Positions 20,654-29,617 of a stretch of DNA of 37,179 nucleotides are shown piece after piece. Below the pieces are notes generated by a model. The model did no database searches and was not told the origin of the DNA. It saw nothing but the letters and a program-made list of their open reading frames with translations. Location of the stretch: positions 1 through 37,179 of the forward strand of contig JADJQR010000005.1 in NCBI GenBank assembly GCA_016712675.1. Reading direction: 5' to 3'. Origin of the DNA: a bacterium. GTDB lineage: Bacteria > Krumholzibacteriota > Krumholzibacteriia > LZORAL124-64-63. A program made the translations under genes and the position numbers. The first letter of the stretch is position 1; each line of letters starts with the position of its first letter.

Positions 20654-21763
20654 TCAGGTGATCGTCAGGGCGACGGTGCCGATGACCGCGAACTCGTCGA
20701 AGGCGACCGTCGCTGTGGTGCTCGGCAGCGTCAGTGACGTGACCGAGTCGACGCCGGGGACGCTCTCGATGACGGCCTGGACGTCGAGTGGTTCGACGTC
20801 GGCACCGAAGCCCGAGGTCTGCCACGACCACACGGCCGCCAGCGCATCCTCGATGGCTGTCTCGAGTTCGCCGGTGTCGTAGCCGGCCGCCGCGGTGACC
20901 GCCGCGGTGACCGCCACCGACACCGGGGTGGCGTCCTCCACGGTCATCGTCAGGATGGACGCGCACTGCGCCTGCATCGCCGACTGCAACTCCGACTTCT
21001 GGTCGGCGGTGATCGCCGCCCCCGCCCCGTACACGTAGACGGTGAGGAAGCCGTCGTCGTCGCCGGGGCTGTTGCCGCCGTCGTGGTCGAACTGGTCAAC
21101 GGCGACGGCCCGCTTCACGTAGGGCTGCTCGAGGGCGTAGGCGGTGAAGTGCTCTGGGACTACCAACGAAGACGTGACGCGGGCGAACCGCGTCGCCGCG
21201 CGCGTCAGGAAGGCCAGGTCGTCCTCGGCATCGGCGCCGCCGTTGAGTGCGGTGTACAGCGCACAGCTGGCCAGGTGCGGGATCGCCACGACCGGGTCGC
21301 AGGAGGTGCCGGCGACGATGCTGTTCAGATAGCCGCCAGTGTCCGTGGTGGCCACGGCGACGTCGACCGTCGACCCGGTGACGGTGACCGTCTCGGTGGC
21401 GACCAGCATCGAGTCGGCGTCCTCGATGCGGAACAGTGTGCCTTCGTCGATCGTCGTCGTCGGAGATCCGGTCAACGTCAGCCGCACCGTGCCCGTCGCG
21501 GGGGTGCCTTCGTCGCGGGTCACGCCGTACAACGAAATCACGCCTTCGACCAGGGCGCCGAGGACACGGTTGGCGGCGTAGATCAGGTCGCCCATGCCGG
21601 TGGCGCAGGCCTCCATGATGACCGTTTCGAGCGCACCGTTGCGAGGCTCCCACTGCGGCAGACGTGACTCGGCCAACGCCAGCATCGAATCGAACAAGGC
21701 TTGCGGGTCGCGGTCGTCGACGGACACGCCCAAGTAGGTGGAGTCCAGGTCACGCAGCGCCAT
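20654..21763 (-). CDS. Baseplate J-like wedge protein
   Basis: A 369-aa protein. The N-terminal region (LALAESRLPQWEPRNGALET, MEACATGMGDLIYAANRVLG), VTRDEGTPATGTVRLTLTG, a DEGTLFRI segment, and a C-terminal VDSVTSL segment are characteristic of the J-like/gp6-like baseplate family. It forms the wedge ring around the tail tube of contractile tails. It lies between the gp25-like and I-like genes as expected. Confidence 0.85.
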   Translation of the reverse strand: MALRDLDSTYLGVSVDDRDPQALFDSMLALAESRLPQWEPRNGALETVIMEACATGMGDLIYAANRVLGALVEGVISLYGVTRDEGTPATGTVRLTLTGSPTTTIDEGTLFRIEDADSMLVATETVTVTGSTVDVAVATTDTGGYLNSIVAGTSCDPVVAIPHLASCALYTALNGGADAEDDLAFLTRAATRFARVTSSLVVPEHFTAYALEQPYVKRAVAVDQFDHDGGNSPGDDDGFLTVYVYGAGAAITADQKSELQSAMQAQCASILTMTVEDATPVSVAVTAAVTAAAGYDTGELETAIEDALAAVWSWQTSGFGADVEPLDVQAVIESVPGVDSVTSLTLPSTTATVAFDEFAVIGTVALTIT

Positions 21764-21766
21764 CGG

Positions 21767-22087
21767 CTAGCCTTCCTCGTCGTCGGTGTCGGCCCAGTCC
21801 ACGTCGATGTCGACGCTGACCGTGCCGTCGTTGAACTCGCTGACCTCGACCCGTGCCACGGCCAGCGCCGGTTCGGCGTAACCGATCGTCGCGGTGATCT
21901 CGTCGGCGTTCACGCGGGTGCCCGTCGGGTCCATCAGCCCCCATAGCGGCGCCAACGGGCGTTCGCCCGCCTCGCAGCTGACGACGTGCCCGCAGGCTTC
22001 GGCGGCGTGCCGGGCCGATCCCTGCTCGAGGGTGACGGCGGCACCGTTGGAGTCGATGCGGAACGGGTGCGCCAACGTGACGGTCAT
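21767..22087 (-). CDS. gp25/W-like baseplate protein
   Basis: A 106-aa protein (MTVTLAHPFRIDSNGAAVTL ... LWGLMDPTGTRVNADEITAT). Length, the PxR/N-terminal pattern and the position directly upstream of the J-like gene match the gp25/gpW lysozyme-like wedge protein that starts sheath polymerisation. The sequence is divergent, so the call leans on context. The start was set at 22087; the longer frame overlaps two other genes. Confidence 0.65.
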   Translation of the reverse strand: MTVTLAHPFRIDSNGAAVTLEQGSARHAAEACGHVVSCEAGERPLAPLWGLMDPTGTRVNADEITATIGYAEPALAVARVEVSEFNDGTVSVDIDVDWADTDDEEG

Positions 22088-22095
22088 CGTCGCTC

Positions 22096-22290
22096 CTACG
22101 GGGTCGGGTCGGTGATCGCACCGACGATGACACTGTCGCCGTCGTCGGTGGTGACGATCAGTACGCGGTCGCCGTCGGCGACAACCTGCACCGTCTCGTA
22201 CGGCCCGCGCAGCACACCACGGGATCCCGGCATCGACACGTACACGCCGTTGTCGTCGACGGCCTCGACCAGGCCCAGAGTGATCGCCAT
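22096..22290 (-). CDS. Minimal baseplate spike-type OB-fold protein (V-like)
   Basis: Only 64 aa, with short β-strands and glycine turns (AITLGLVEAVDDNGVYVSMP, VQVVADGDRVLIVTTDDGDS, VIVGAI). This resembles the OB-fold part of P2 gpV / PBSX-type spike proteins without the C-terminal β-helix tip. It sits between hub and gp25-like genes, as a spike should. The start at 22290 is two nt after the hub stop. Assignment from fold pattern and synteny. Confidence 0.6.
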   Translation of the reverse strand: MAITLGLVEAVDDNGVYVSMPGSRGVLRGPYETVQVVADGDRVLIVTTDDGDSVIVGAITDPTP

Positions 22291-22292
22291 TG

Positions 22293-24041
22293 TCAGTACC
22301 AGTTCTTCTGCTGGAAGTGCGCCCACGCCCGCTTCGGGCCGCCGTACCGGGCCTTGATGTAGTCCAGTCCCCAGCGGATCTGCGTCTCCGGGTTGGTGCG
22401 CCAGTCCTTACCGGCGGACGCCATCTTCGACCCGGGCAGGGACTGGGGGATGCCGTAGGCGCCGCTGGACGGGTTCTCCGCCTTGTAGTTCCAGCCGGAC
22501 TCACGGGTCCACAGGTTCTCCAGCGCGGTCCACTGGTCGTCGGAACCCCAGCCGTAGCGGTCCTTGGCCATCTCCTGGCGGGCGAACCACTTCGCGTACT
22601 TCACCGTGGTCTTGTCGCGGGTCGGCGGGGTGTCGTTGCGGGTGGCGCTCGACGTCGACTTCGTGCCGCGGTCGGGTGCCGGCGCCTGCGGCATGGCCAC
22701 CTGCACCTCGACCGCGGAGATCCCGTCCGTGGTTGCCGACACCGCCTCCACCAGGTACACGCCATCCCAGCGGCCCAGGCCCGACACCTCGAGGCAGTCC
22801 CACGGCTGCAGCATCATGCCGCGGTTCCACGGCAGCACCACCGTGCCGACCGCCGAGTTGTCCGGGTCGTCCGAGGTCTGTGACACCGACACGTCGAGGG
22901 CGTCGGTGCGTTCCGAGTCGCCCCACGTCACCTTCCACAGCGGCCGTTTCGGCCCGCCGGACCACGCCCAGTGACGCGACCCGAACAGCACCACACCGCC
23001 GTACTCCACCCACGACCAGCCGAGGTCGTCGGCCAGCGACGTGATCATGTCCCATTCGGTGACACCGTCGCCCTGCGCGATCTCGCCCTTGCGGTTCGAC
23101 TTCTGCACCACAGCGTTACCGCCGGCGCCTTCCACGACACGGCGCACCCACTGCGACGGGGACACGTCACGGGCCGAGCGGACCTTCACCCGGCGGCGCA
23201 GGCGCTTCGCCAACGTCGACCGGGCCGCGATCGTCACCAGCGCATCAGCAGCAGACACATCCACCGTGGAGATGTCCCACAGTGACGTCAGACCGCCGAA
23301 CTGCCAGCGCACCGTCGTACCGATGTCGGCAAGCACCGACTTCGACAACGCCAAGTCCGGGTCGTGCGACACCAACGTCAACTGCGCGACCGTACCCTCC
23401 GAGGCGTCCAGGCGCACCGAGTCGATCAGCTGCGCCACCGACGCGGTCAGATCCTTGCCGATCAGCGACAGGTCACCCGAGCCGAGGAACGGCATCGCCA
23501 GGCCCGAGTCGGGCTGGCGGCGCTGCGGCTTCGGCAGCGGATACACCTTGTCGTCGCCGCCGGTCCCAAGCGTGAAGTCCGGGTTGCCGTTGTTCGTGCC
23601 GTTGTCGACACCGGAACCCAGCAGCTGCGGGGACACCCAGCCGACATAGCCGGAACGCTGCTCCGACAAGCGCACCCGCTTGACGATGCCCGAATCCCAG
23701 TTGTTGACACTGTTGCCGTTGCCGTCCGCGACGGCGATGTGACCGTCAGCCGACGCCCCGGAGGTCCACAGGCAGATCGCGCCACGCGGCGCCGGATCCG
23801 TGCGGTTCGCCTTGCCGCGCAACGCGTTGGCCACGTCGCGGGCCTGGTCGTAGGCGCCGCCCACATAGCGGGGGGTGCCGCCGATCGAACGGAACACGTC
23901 GTTGACGTTTCCCAGGCAGCGCCGGTACACAGGCTGGCCGTTGATCGTGCCCTTGTCGATGTGGCGCTCCATCGCCTGCGCCATCCGCTCGAACAACGCG
24001 TTCGGGGCAGGATGTTTCGCGGAAGCGAATGTCACCGCCAT
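22293..24041 (-). CDS. Baseplate hub with two putative peptidoglycan-degrading domains
   Basis: A 582-aa protein. Residues 20-150 look like an NlpC/CHAP-type peptidase (C42 in YRRCLGNV, H101 in GHIAVADG, then NNWD). Residues ~195-460 have the late-control-D/XkdQ-type hub pattern (VRLDASEGTVAQLTLVSHDP, the SPSQWVRRVVEGAGGN segment, EWDMITSLADDLGWSWVEYG). Residues ~490-582 are transglycosylase-like (DQWTALENLWTRESGWNYKA, SSGAYGIPQSLPGSKM), with E in ESGW as the likely catalytic residue. It would plug the tube and open the cell wall during injection. Confidence 0.78.
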   Translation of the reverse strand: MAVTFASAKHPAPNALFERMAQAMERHIDKGTINGQPVYRRCLGNVNDVFRSIGGTPRYVGGAYDQARDVANALRGKANRTDPAPRGAICLWTSGASADGHIAVADGNGNSVNNWDSGIVKRVRLSEQRSGYVGWVSPQLLGSGVDNGTNNGNPDFTLGTGGDDKVYPLPKPQRRQPDSGLAMPFLGSGDLSLIGKDLTASVAQLIDSVRLDASEGTVAQLTLVSHDPDLALSKSVLADIGTTVRWQFGGLTSLWDISTVDVSAADALVTIAARSTLAKRLRRRVKVRSARDVSPSQWVRRVVEGAGGNAVVQKSNRKGEIAQGDGVTEWDMITSLADDLGWSWVEYGGVVLFGSRHWAWSGGPKRPLWKVTWGDSERTDALDVSVSQTSDDPDNSAVGTVVLPWNRGMMLQPWDCLEVSGLGRWDGVYLVEAVSATTDGISAVEVQVAMPQAPAPDRGTKSTSSATRNDTPPTRDKTTVKYAKWFARQEMAKDRYGWGSDDQWTALENLWTRESGWNYKAENPSSGAYGIPQSLPGSKMASAGKDWRTNPETQIRWGLDYIKARYGGPKRAWAHFQQKNWY

Positions 24042-24043
24042 CG

Positions 24044-24694
24044 CTACACCTCCCGGGCGTTCTTCTTCGGCGTCAGATCAGGGCGGACAGAATCGTGCAG
24101 TTGGCACCAGCGCACCTGCGGGGAACGCCGCGCAGGGCTGTTGGCCTCGAACCCGGGCAGGCCCGCCGGCGGCGGCGGTGGTGCCACACCCTCCGGCGAC
24201 ATGTCACCGAACGTGGCGTCAGCGGCCGGCGGTGTGTACGGGTCGTCGGCGGGGATCTGCTCGAGGCGCGAGTCGTACTCGGTCCACTGGCCGGCGTTCG
24301 TGTCACACAACGACAGCACCTTCAGCTGCGCCTGGGTTGCCAGACGCGGCACCGGCAGACGTGCCGACAGCACGATCGCCGCCTCGATGTGGTACTCCTG
24401 GCCGGTCCACCGGCCCACCTGCGCGTCGTCGTCGTCGAGGAAGATCACCTGCGCCTGCACGTCCAGGTCGACCGATGCCAGCGGCGTGACCGTCACCGAC
24501 CAGCGCAGCACACCGCCCTGGCCCTTCACGAAGATCGGCCGGATCAGACGGGTCGTCACCGCATCCACCGCAGGTGTCTGCGCGGTGAACGTCGACAGCC
24601 CCGACACCGTCGAGTTGCGGGTGCAGCCCGTCACCGTCGGCGTGGGTGCGGTCAGGTCCGGATAGTCGCTAGGGGGCCACAGGTCGTAGGTCAC
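24044..24694 (-). CDS. Tail/baseplate protein, unknown
   Basis: A 216-aa protein that I do not recognise. β-rich middle (LRWSVTVTPLASVDLDVQAQ, then VIFLDDDDAQVGRW), then a Pro-rich linker (GVAPPPPPAGLPGF) and a basic tail. Adjacent to the hub and the LysM-module-like protein, with ATGA overlap at its start, so a baseplate or tail component is likely. Confidence 0.6.
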   Translation of the reverse strand: MTYDLWPPSDYPDLTAPTPTVTGCTRNSTVSGLSTFTAQTPAVDAVTTRLIRPIFVKGQGGVLRWSVTVTPLASVDLDVQAQVIFLDDDDAQVGRWTGQEYHIEAAIVLSARLPVPRLATQAQLKVLSLCDTNAGQWTEYDSRLEQIPADDPYTPPAADATFGDMSPEGVAPPPPPAGLPGFEANSPARRSPQVRWCQLHDSVRPDLTPKKNAREV

Positions 24695-25224
24695 CGTGCC
24701 GCACCCTTCAGACGTCCACGAATCCCGCCGCGCTTCGACTTCTTCGTCTTACGCTTGATCGGGCCGACCGCCACCACCATGTCCGAAGACCGCGTCAGCT
24801 CCAACGTGATCTCGGCATCGGTCACCTTGCCGGTGACATCCCACGCCGTCTCCCGCTTCGACAAGGCCGTGATCCGGTACATGCCGCGGAACTGCTGCGC
24901 CACATCCAGACGCACCGGGTTCGACGAACGCGCCAACTTCTCCAACGCCTCGATCGTTCCCTCAACATGCGGGGCCTGGCCGGGGTTCACCAGCCGGAAC
25001 GGCAGCGACACCACCGGCAGGTTCTTCCCAGACGACAGCAGCAACGGCACACGGCCAGGGCGCGGCACCTGCGTCCACGCCTGCGCCACGCTCGACGTTT
25101 CGATCTCCTCCGGCATCCACGGCAGACGCACCACCGTGCCACCCAACGGGTCGAACAGACGCACATACCCGCCGGACGGCCGGCGTGAAGCATCGCCGCT
25201 GCGGTTGGGGAGTCGAACGATCAT
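24691..25224 (-). CDS. Baseplate protein similar to the XkdP-type N-terminal module
   Basis: A 177-aa protein. The pattern GTVVRLPWMPEEIETSSVAQ, then GKNLPVVSLPFRLV, then GTIEALEKLARSSNPVRLDV, then RITALSKRETAWDVTGKVTD, resembles the module found between the tape measure and hub in PBSX-type tails; the LysM domain usually attached is absent. The C-terminus is very basic. The ATG at 25224 overlaps the frame-corrected tape-measure stop (ATGA), which supports that correction. Confidence 0.62.
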   Translation of the reverse strand: MIVRLPNRSGDASRRPSGGYVRLFDPLGGTVVRLPWMPEEIETSSVAQAWTQVPRPGRVPLLLSSGKNLPVVSLPFRLVNPGQAPHVEGTIEALEKLARSSNPVRLDVAQQFRGMYRITALSKRETAWDVTGKVTDAEITLELTRSSDMVVAVGPIKRKTKKSKRGGIRGRLKGAAR

Positions 25225-27072
25225 CCCCGCTCCCTGGTCTGACGTGCCGCATCCCGCAGCCCACGAGCCACAGCCCCTTGGACATCCATCTCGCCGCCGG
25301 GGTTGACCACGGTGACGTCGGCGTGGAACGTGTTACCGCCTGCCATCTGCGGCTGCGGGCGCCGTGTCTGCGGCACCACATGCAGATGCCGGTTACCGCC
25401 GGTGCCGTGCATCGCGGCGTAGCCACCGGAGCGGCGCACGACCTGGGCGTAGGCGCCCAGCCGAGGCCCGCGGATGTCCATCGCCCGGCCGCAGCAGGTG
25501 GTCGGACTGCGCCGAGCCCAGGTTCGTACCACGAACCCCTGACAAGATGCTGTGCCCGCCCAGCGCGCTGCTGTAGCCCGCGTGAGCGGCTGCCAGACCG
25601 GCAGCGCCCAGGCTACCCACACCCATGCCGACCGTGGTGTCGCCGCCGACGGGAACCCCGCCCTGCGAGTTGACCCCCGGCACCCGGTTGTTGTCCAGCA
25701 ACCTCTTGACCTTCTTGCCGTTGAGGTTGTCGACCTCCACGCCGATGGCCGAGAGTTTGTCCTTGAGTTTCTGACCCTCCCGCGCGGACTTGCCCATCCC
25801 CCGAGCAAGTTCGTCGAACTTCTTGCTGGCCCTATCGGCCTTCGCGCTTGCCTCGCCGAAACCGTTTGCGAGATCCTCTGCTCCTTCGGCCGCGCCTTTA
25901 AGACTTGGGTCGATCCAAGCCATCACCTTCAGCACACTGGCGACGCCACCGATGATGTAGCCGATGCCCTTCAGGACAATCGACTCCCACTTCAGCCACA
26001 CCGAGATCAGCTTGAAGATCACTGAAATTATCATCTCGATAGTCGAGACAATCTCTTCCTTGTTGCGCTTAATCCACTTCGTTGCCTGACCCAGCATGTC
26101 GGCAATGTCGATGCCACTGCCGCTGCCGACCGAGAGTAGCGTCTCCCCGATCGCCTCCTGCAAGTTGCCCCACGCGACCTGCGCTTTTCCGACGCCGTCA
26201 GCTTGCGCTTCCGCGGAGCCTTTGACCTGGCGGGTTAGTTCGCCGAGGATGATCTTCTGCGCGCCGGCGAGGTCGCCGACTTCCATCATGGCCTTGACCT
26301 GGTCCTGCTGCTCTTTGGTGAACGACACCCCGACGCGGGTCAGAGCCGTCAGCCCCTTCGTCGGGTCGTTCAGCGCCTTACCGACCATCACAGCCGACGA
26401 CTGAAGATCCTTGCCGAACGCCACCGACAAGTCGAGAGCCAGCCCGTTAGCCTTCTCGAAGGTCTTGCCCTGAACGTTACCGAACGTCAACATCACGTTC
26501 GTCATCTCGCGCAGCGCGTCGTCGTCGATACCAGACATGCTCGACAACTGGTCAATCATCTTATTGATGCGCTTCGGCGCCTCGGTGCGACCCATCGACT
26601 TCATCACCGCAGCCGTCTGCGCCATCGCCTTACGCGCGGCACGGGCCTCGTTGATCGAATCGCCCAGGAACCGGAACGCGCCCGACGCAGCACCGATCGC
26701 CGCGGTGACGCCGGCGACGACGCCGACCATCTTGCCCCAGCCAGCGGCGAACGCCTTCGACTTGCGGCGGGAATCGTCGATGTCCCGACTCATCGCCTGC
26801 GTCTTGTCGCCCGCGCGCTTCGCGCTGTAGCCCATCTGGTCGAGATCCTCGTCGAGTTTCCCGACCGCGCCGGACAACACCTTGGACTTGTCGTAAGCCT
26901 TGTCCAACTGGGTCGTCAGCCGGCGGATGTCCCGCTCGGCCTCCGGGCCGGTCGCGCCGTCCAGATCGCGCAGTTGCGATTCCAACTTCGCGATCTGCTT
27001 CGTGGCGTTCTTCAGTTCACGGGTGAGGTCATCCTTCGCCGACAACCTGACTTGCATCTCATCAGCGGCCAT
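25221..27072 (-). pseudogene. Tape measure protein, interrupted by one apparent frameshift
   Basis: The start at 27072 (MAADEMQVRLSAKDDLTREL) begins a coiled coil of about 130 residues, followed by a TMP repeat region (AFGKDLQSSAVMVGKALNDP, KGLTALTRVGVSFTKEQQDQ) and hydrophobic segments. Near 25483-25492 the frame changes: after SAQSDHLL the direct frame degenerates, whereas skipping one base gives AMDIRGPRLGAYAQVVRRSG, MHGTGGNRHLHVVP and a stop at 25221 that overlaps the next ATG. Corrected length 616 aa. The C-terminal GAYAQ ... HGTGGNRHLHVVP module is typical for actinophage tape measures. Uncorrected, translation stops at 25393 (559 aa). Confidence 0.85.
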
Positions 27073-27247
27073 CGGACACCTCCTTTTCCATATCCCGCAA
27101 CACCACCTGCGCGCAGGCGGCGCGAACACTGAACTCGAACGAGTCAGCGTCCAGCACAGCCAACGGATCCATGCCGAACAGCCGCGCGATCCGTGCCGCC
27201 GTCACCACTTCGGGCCACTCATCGAGCGGCCCTAGGTAGGGTCTTCG
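27062..27247 (-). CDS. Tail assembly chaperone, -1 frameshift extension
   Basis: Between the stop of the first chaperone ORF (27232) and the tape-measure start there is an open -1 frame that reads YLGPLDEWPEVVTAARIARL then FGMDPLAVLDADSFEFSVRA and ends in a TGA at 27062, overlapping the tape-measure start. This is what the second chaperone part (λ GT type) looks like. No ribosome site precedes it, so it must be reached by slippage. The -1 frame is closed by a TGA about 30 nt before the 0-frame TAG, confining the site to that interval; CCCTACC next to the TAG is a candidate, though not a canonical heptamer. Confidence 0.78.
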   Translation of the reverse strand, partial: RRPYLGPLDEWPEVVTAARIARLFGMDPLAVLDADSFEFSVRAACAQVVLRDMEKEVSDGR

Positions 27248-27771
27248 GTGCCGTCCTGAATCTCAACACCGTCAGTACGTGACAGCCCGCCCTCGGTCAG
27301 CAACGCCAACGCCAGCCTGTTGACCACGCCGTCGTCGAACTTGCCGCCCTTGACCATGAACAACTCGCGCACCGCACGCCAAGCGTTCGGCACGCCAAGC
27401 GCCTCTTGGAGCGCGGGATCGGAGAAGACCGATGACTCAGGGTCATCGTTGACGTCCTGCCCACGCACCCGTAGCCGGCGCGTAAACCGCGCCAGCAACA
27501 TGCACGCCGCCACCACCGGCTCAGCCGGGGCATTCGGACTCTTGGCAGTCTTCTCCGCCCGCTCGTTGATGTCGAGGGTGTCGTCCATGTCGGTCGGCAC
27601 CTCGCACACCAACTCGAACTCCGGCCGTGCCGGGTCGCGCAACGTGACCGTGCGGACCTCGGCCGACTTCAGTTCCTGATGAGTGGCCCTGATGAAGTCC
27701 AGGGCGGTACGCCGGGTCGGCATCTCATCGTCAACCACGCCGAACTCGTCGGCCCTCTCGGTGGCACTCAT
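27232..27771 (-). CDS. Tail assembly chaperone (G-type)
   Basis: A 179-aa acidic protein located between the tail tube and tape measure genes, the invariant place of the G/XkdN chaperone. The C-terminus (LREALGVPNAWRAVRELFMV-like helices, VVNRLALALLTEGGLSRTDG) is helical. A longer G-T product by -1 frameshift is predicted. It binds the tape measure during tail assembly; it is not normally present in the virion. Confidence 0.78.
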   Translation of the reverse strand: MSATERADEFGVVDDEMPTRRTALDFIRATHQELKSAEVRTVTLRDPARPEFELVCEVPTDMDDTLDINERAEKTAKSPNAPAEPVVAACMLLARFTRRLRVRGQDVNDDPESSVFSDPALQEALGVPNAWRAVRELFMVKGGKFDDGVVNRLALALLTEGGLSRTDGVEIQDGTEDPT

Positions 27772-27774
27772 CGG

Positions 27775-28188
27775 CTACTCGGCTCCCGCACGGCTGAAGG
27801 TCACCGTCAGGTAACCCATGTCGCTGCTGTTCGCGTCGCCCTCCGGGCCGGAGAACGACAACACAGCACACCCGGTGTGGATGGACTGCGAGCCGGGGAT
27901 GGCGTTGCCGTCGGCGTCGAGGTACTGCTCGGTGATCGTCGTCCCGGCGAACGCATTGCCCTTGTTCAGTTGGGCGAGCAGCGCCGCGTCGGTGTCAGCG
28001 TCGAACAGACGCGTCACCGTGACGTCGCCGTACTCGAGCTGCGTGTGAACCACCTGCTTCGGTTCGCCCGCACCGGGACGCAACTTCACGTTCTCCCGCT
28101 CGGCTTCCTGACCGGCGATCGTTGCCCACGACCCCGGCATGCTGCTCACAGTGACCTTGATCCGGTCCTGTGTGACAAATCGGCTCAT
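27775..28188 (-). CDS. Tail tube protein
   Basis: A 137-aa protein, VKLRPGAGEPKQVVHTQLEY ... LFDADTDAALLAQLNKGNAF ... YLTVTFSRAGAE, β-rich and of the size of PBSX XkdM/contractile tube proteins. It directly follows the sheath gene, as usual in myophages. The tube is the channel surrounded by the sheath. Confidence 0.8.
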   Translation of the reverse strand: MSRFVTQDRIKVTVSSMPGSWATIAGQEAERENVKLRPGAGEPKQVVHTQLEYGDVTVTRLFDADTDAALLAQLNKGNAFAGTTITEQYLDADGNAIPGSQSIHTGCAVLSFSGPEGDANSSDMGYLTVTFSRAGAE

Positions 28189-28200
28189 TGTCTACCTTCC

Positions 28201-29575
28201 TCAGATGGCGCCGGCGGCGTCGGTTGCGGTGATCTCGATGGTGACGAACTCGGCAGTCGGCGCCAGGCGCACACCCACAGCCGCGGCGATCTCGCCGGCG
28301 GCCAGGCTTGCAGTGCTGTTCACACCCGACCCGACATCCACGACGTAGCCCGGGTCGTCGGAGCCCTCGAAGAAGGCGCCCTTCATGCCCGACAGGAAGC
28401 CGACCAGCTGCCCGCGGAACTCGCCGAGCGCCTGACCCTTGCTGTCGATCGTGCGACCCACGAACGAGTCGGCGATCTGCTGCGCGCCCACCGCGACGCG
28501 GTTGATCACGTCGCGGAACTGTGCGCCCTGTAGGTTCGTCACGTCGTCCGGTGCGTCGAGGGTCTTCCAGCCGTACAGCCGAAGGTTGCCGTTGCTGGTG
28601 CGGATCACCGACACGGCGGCGTTGTTCAGCGACGTCCACTCCGCGGCGGTCGTGTCCTCGTCGACACCGGTGACCCACTGGGCCTTGCCGTAGATGTCGC
28701 GGATCGGCGACGCCTGCGGACCCTCAGCGGCGTGCGCACGGGCACGGGCACCGAGCGCCACCCCGGTCGGCTCGATCGTCAGGTCGCCGGAGTTCGTCGA
28801 CACGGTGACGTGCGGCCATGCCAGCACAAGGTTCGCGCCGTCGGTGACAGCGGCGGCGGCAGCGATCGCGTTGGCCTGCGAGGTGCCCGAAGCCACGCTC
28901 AGGATGCCGAGCCGGTTGGTGTCCTCGCAGTGGGACTGCAGCGCCGCAGCGGTCGCGGACGACACCTTGCCCGGCCACACCACAGCACCGTCACCGAGAT
29001 CGGCGTCGAGGTAGGCGAGGCTCGTCGCGATGACCACGTTGCTGTAGTCGTCGGTGCCGGACGCGAGTGCGGTCGCGGACACGTTCGACGCCGGCAGGCT
29101 GGTCACCGTCACGTCGACGTCAGGGTCGACGGCGGCAGCGGCCTGCAACTCGGCGGCGGTCGTGCCGGTGTAGGTGACCGTCGTGTCACCCTTCACCAGC
29201 GTGATCGTCTTGGAAAGCGCTGGTGTAGGCGGCGGTCCAGCCGTTCGCGAACGCGCCCGGCTCCTTCGCCGTCGCGACGATCTTCGCCGAGTCCAGGCCG
29301 ATGGTGGCGTTCACCGGCGACGGGCCGACAGCGCGCAGGATGTACGCCGAGCCGAGCCCTTCCTTGAACGCCGACGCGACCACGTCGTACAGGTCGGTGC
29401 CGCCGGAACGCTCACCGAACACCGCACGGAAGTCGGCCAGGCCGAAGATGCGGGTCGGGACGTGCGCCGGACCGCGCTGGGTCTGCCCGACGATGAACGC
29501 CTGACCGGAGTCGACAACCACACCGGGGGGCGGTGAGGCGATCGCCTGAGTGGAAACGGTTACCCGTGCTGACAT
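28201..29575 (-). pseudogene. Tail sheath protein, interrupted by one apparent frameshift
   Basis: From ATG 29575 (ribosome site AGAAGGG) the frame gives VDSGQAFIVGQTQRGPAHVP and RIFGLADFRAVFGE, a typical sheath N-terminus, to KEPGAFANGWTAAYTSA, then an early stop at 29186. Skipping one base at a TTT run (AAA, 29214-29216) continues as SKTITLVKGDTTVTYTGTTA and through the sheath C-terminal domain (RVAVGAQQIADSFVGRTIDS) to 28201. The corrected length is 457 aa, normal for a sheath. The C-terminal ORF has no ribosome site of its own. A contractile tail needs an intact sheath, so sequencing error or recoding are the main explanations. Confidence 0.88.
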
Positions 29576-29617
29576 GGGACAGCCCTTCTATCGGGGGGAT
29601 GGGGAGGAGGGATGGAA

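Noticed and set aside
28201-29196. C-terminal sheath ORF as a separate gene with GTG start
   Set aside because: There is no ribosome site before it, it begins within the sheath fold, and the missing N-terminus is in the preceding ORF one base out of frame.
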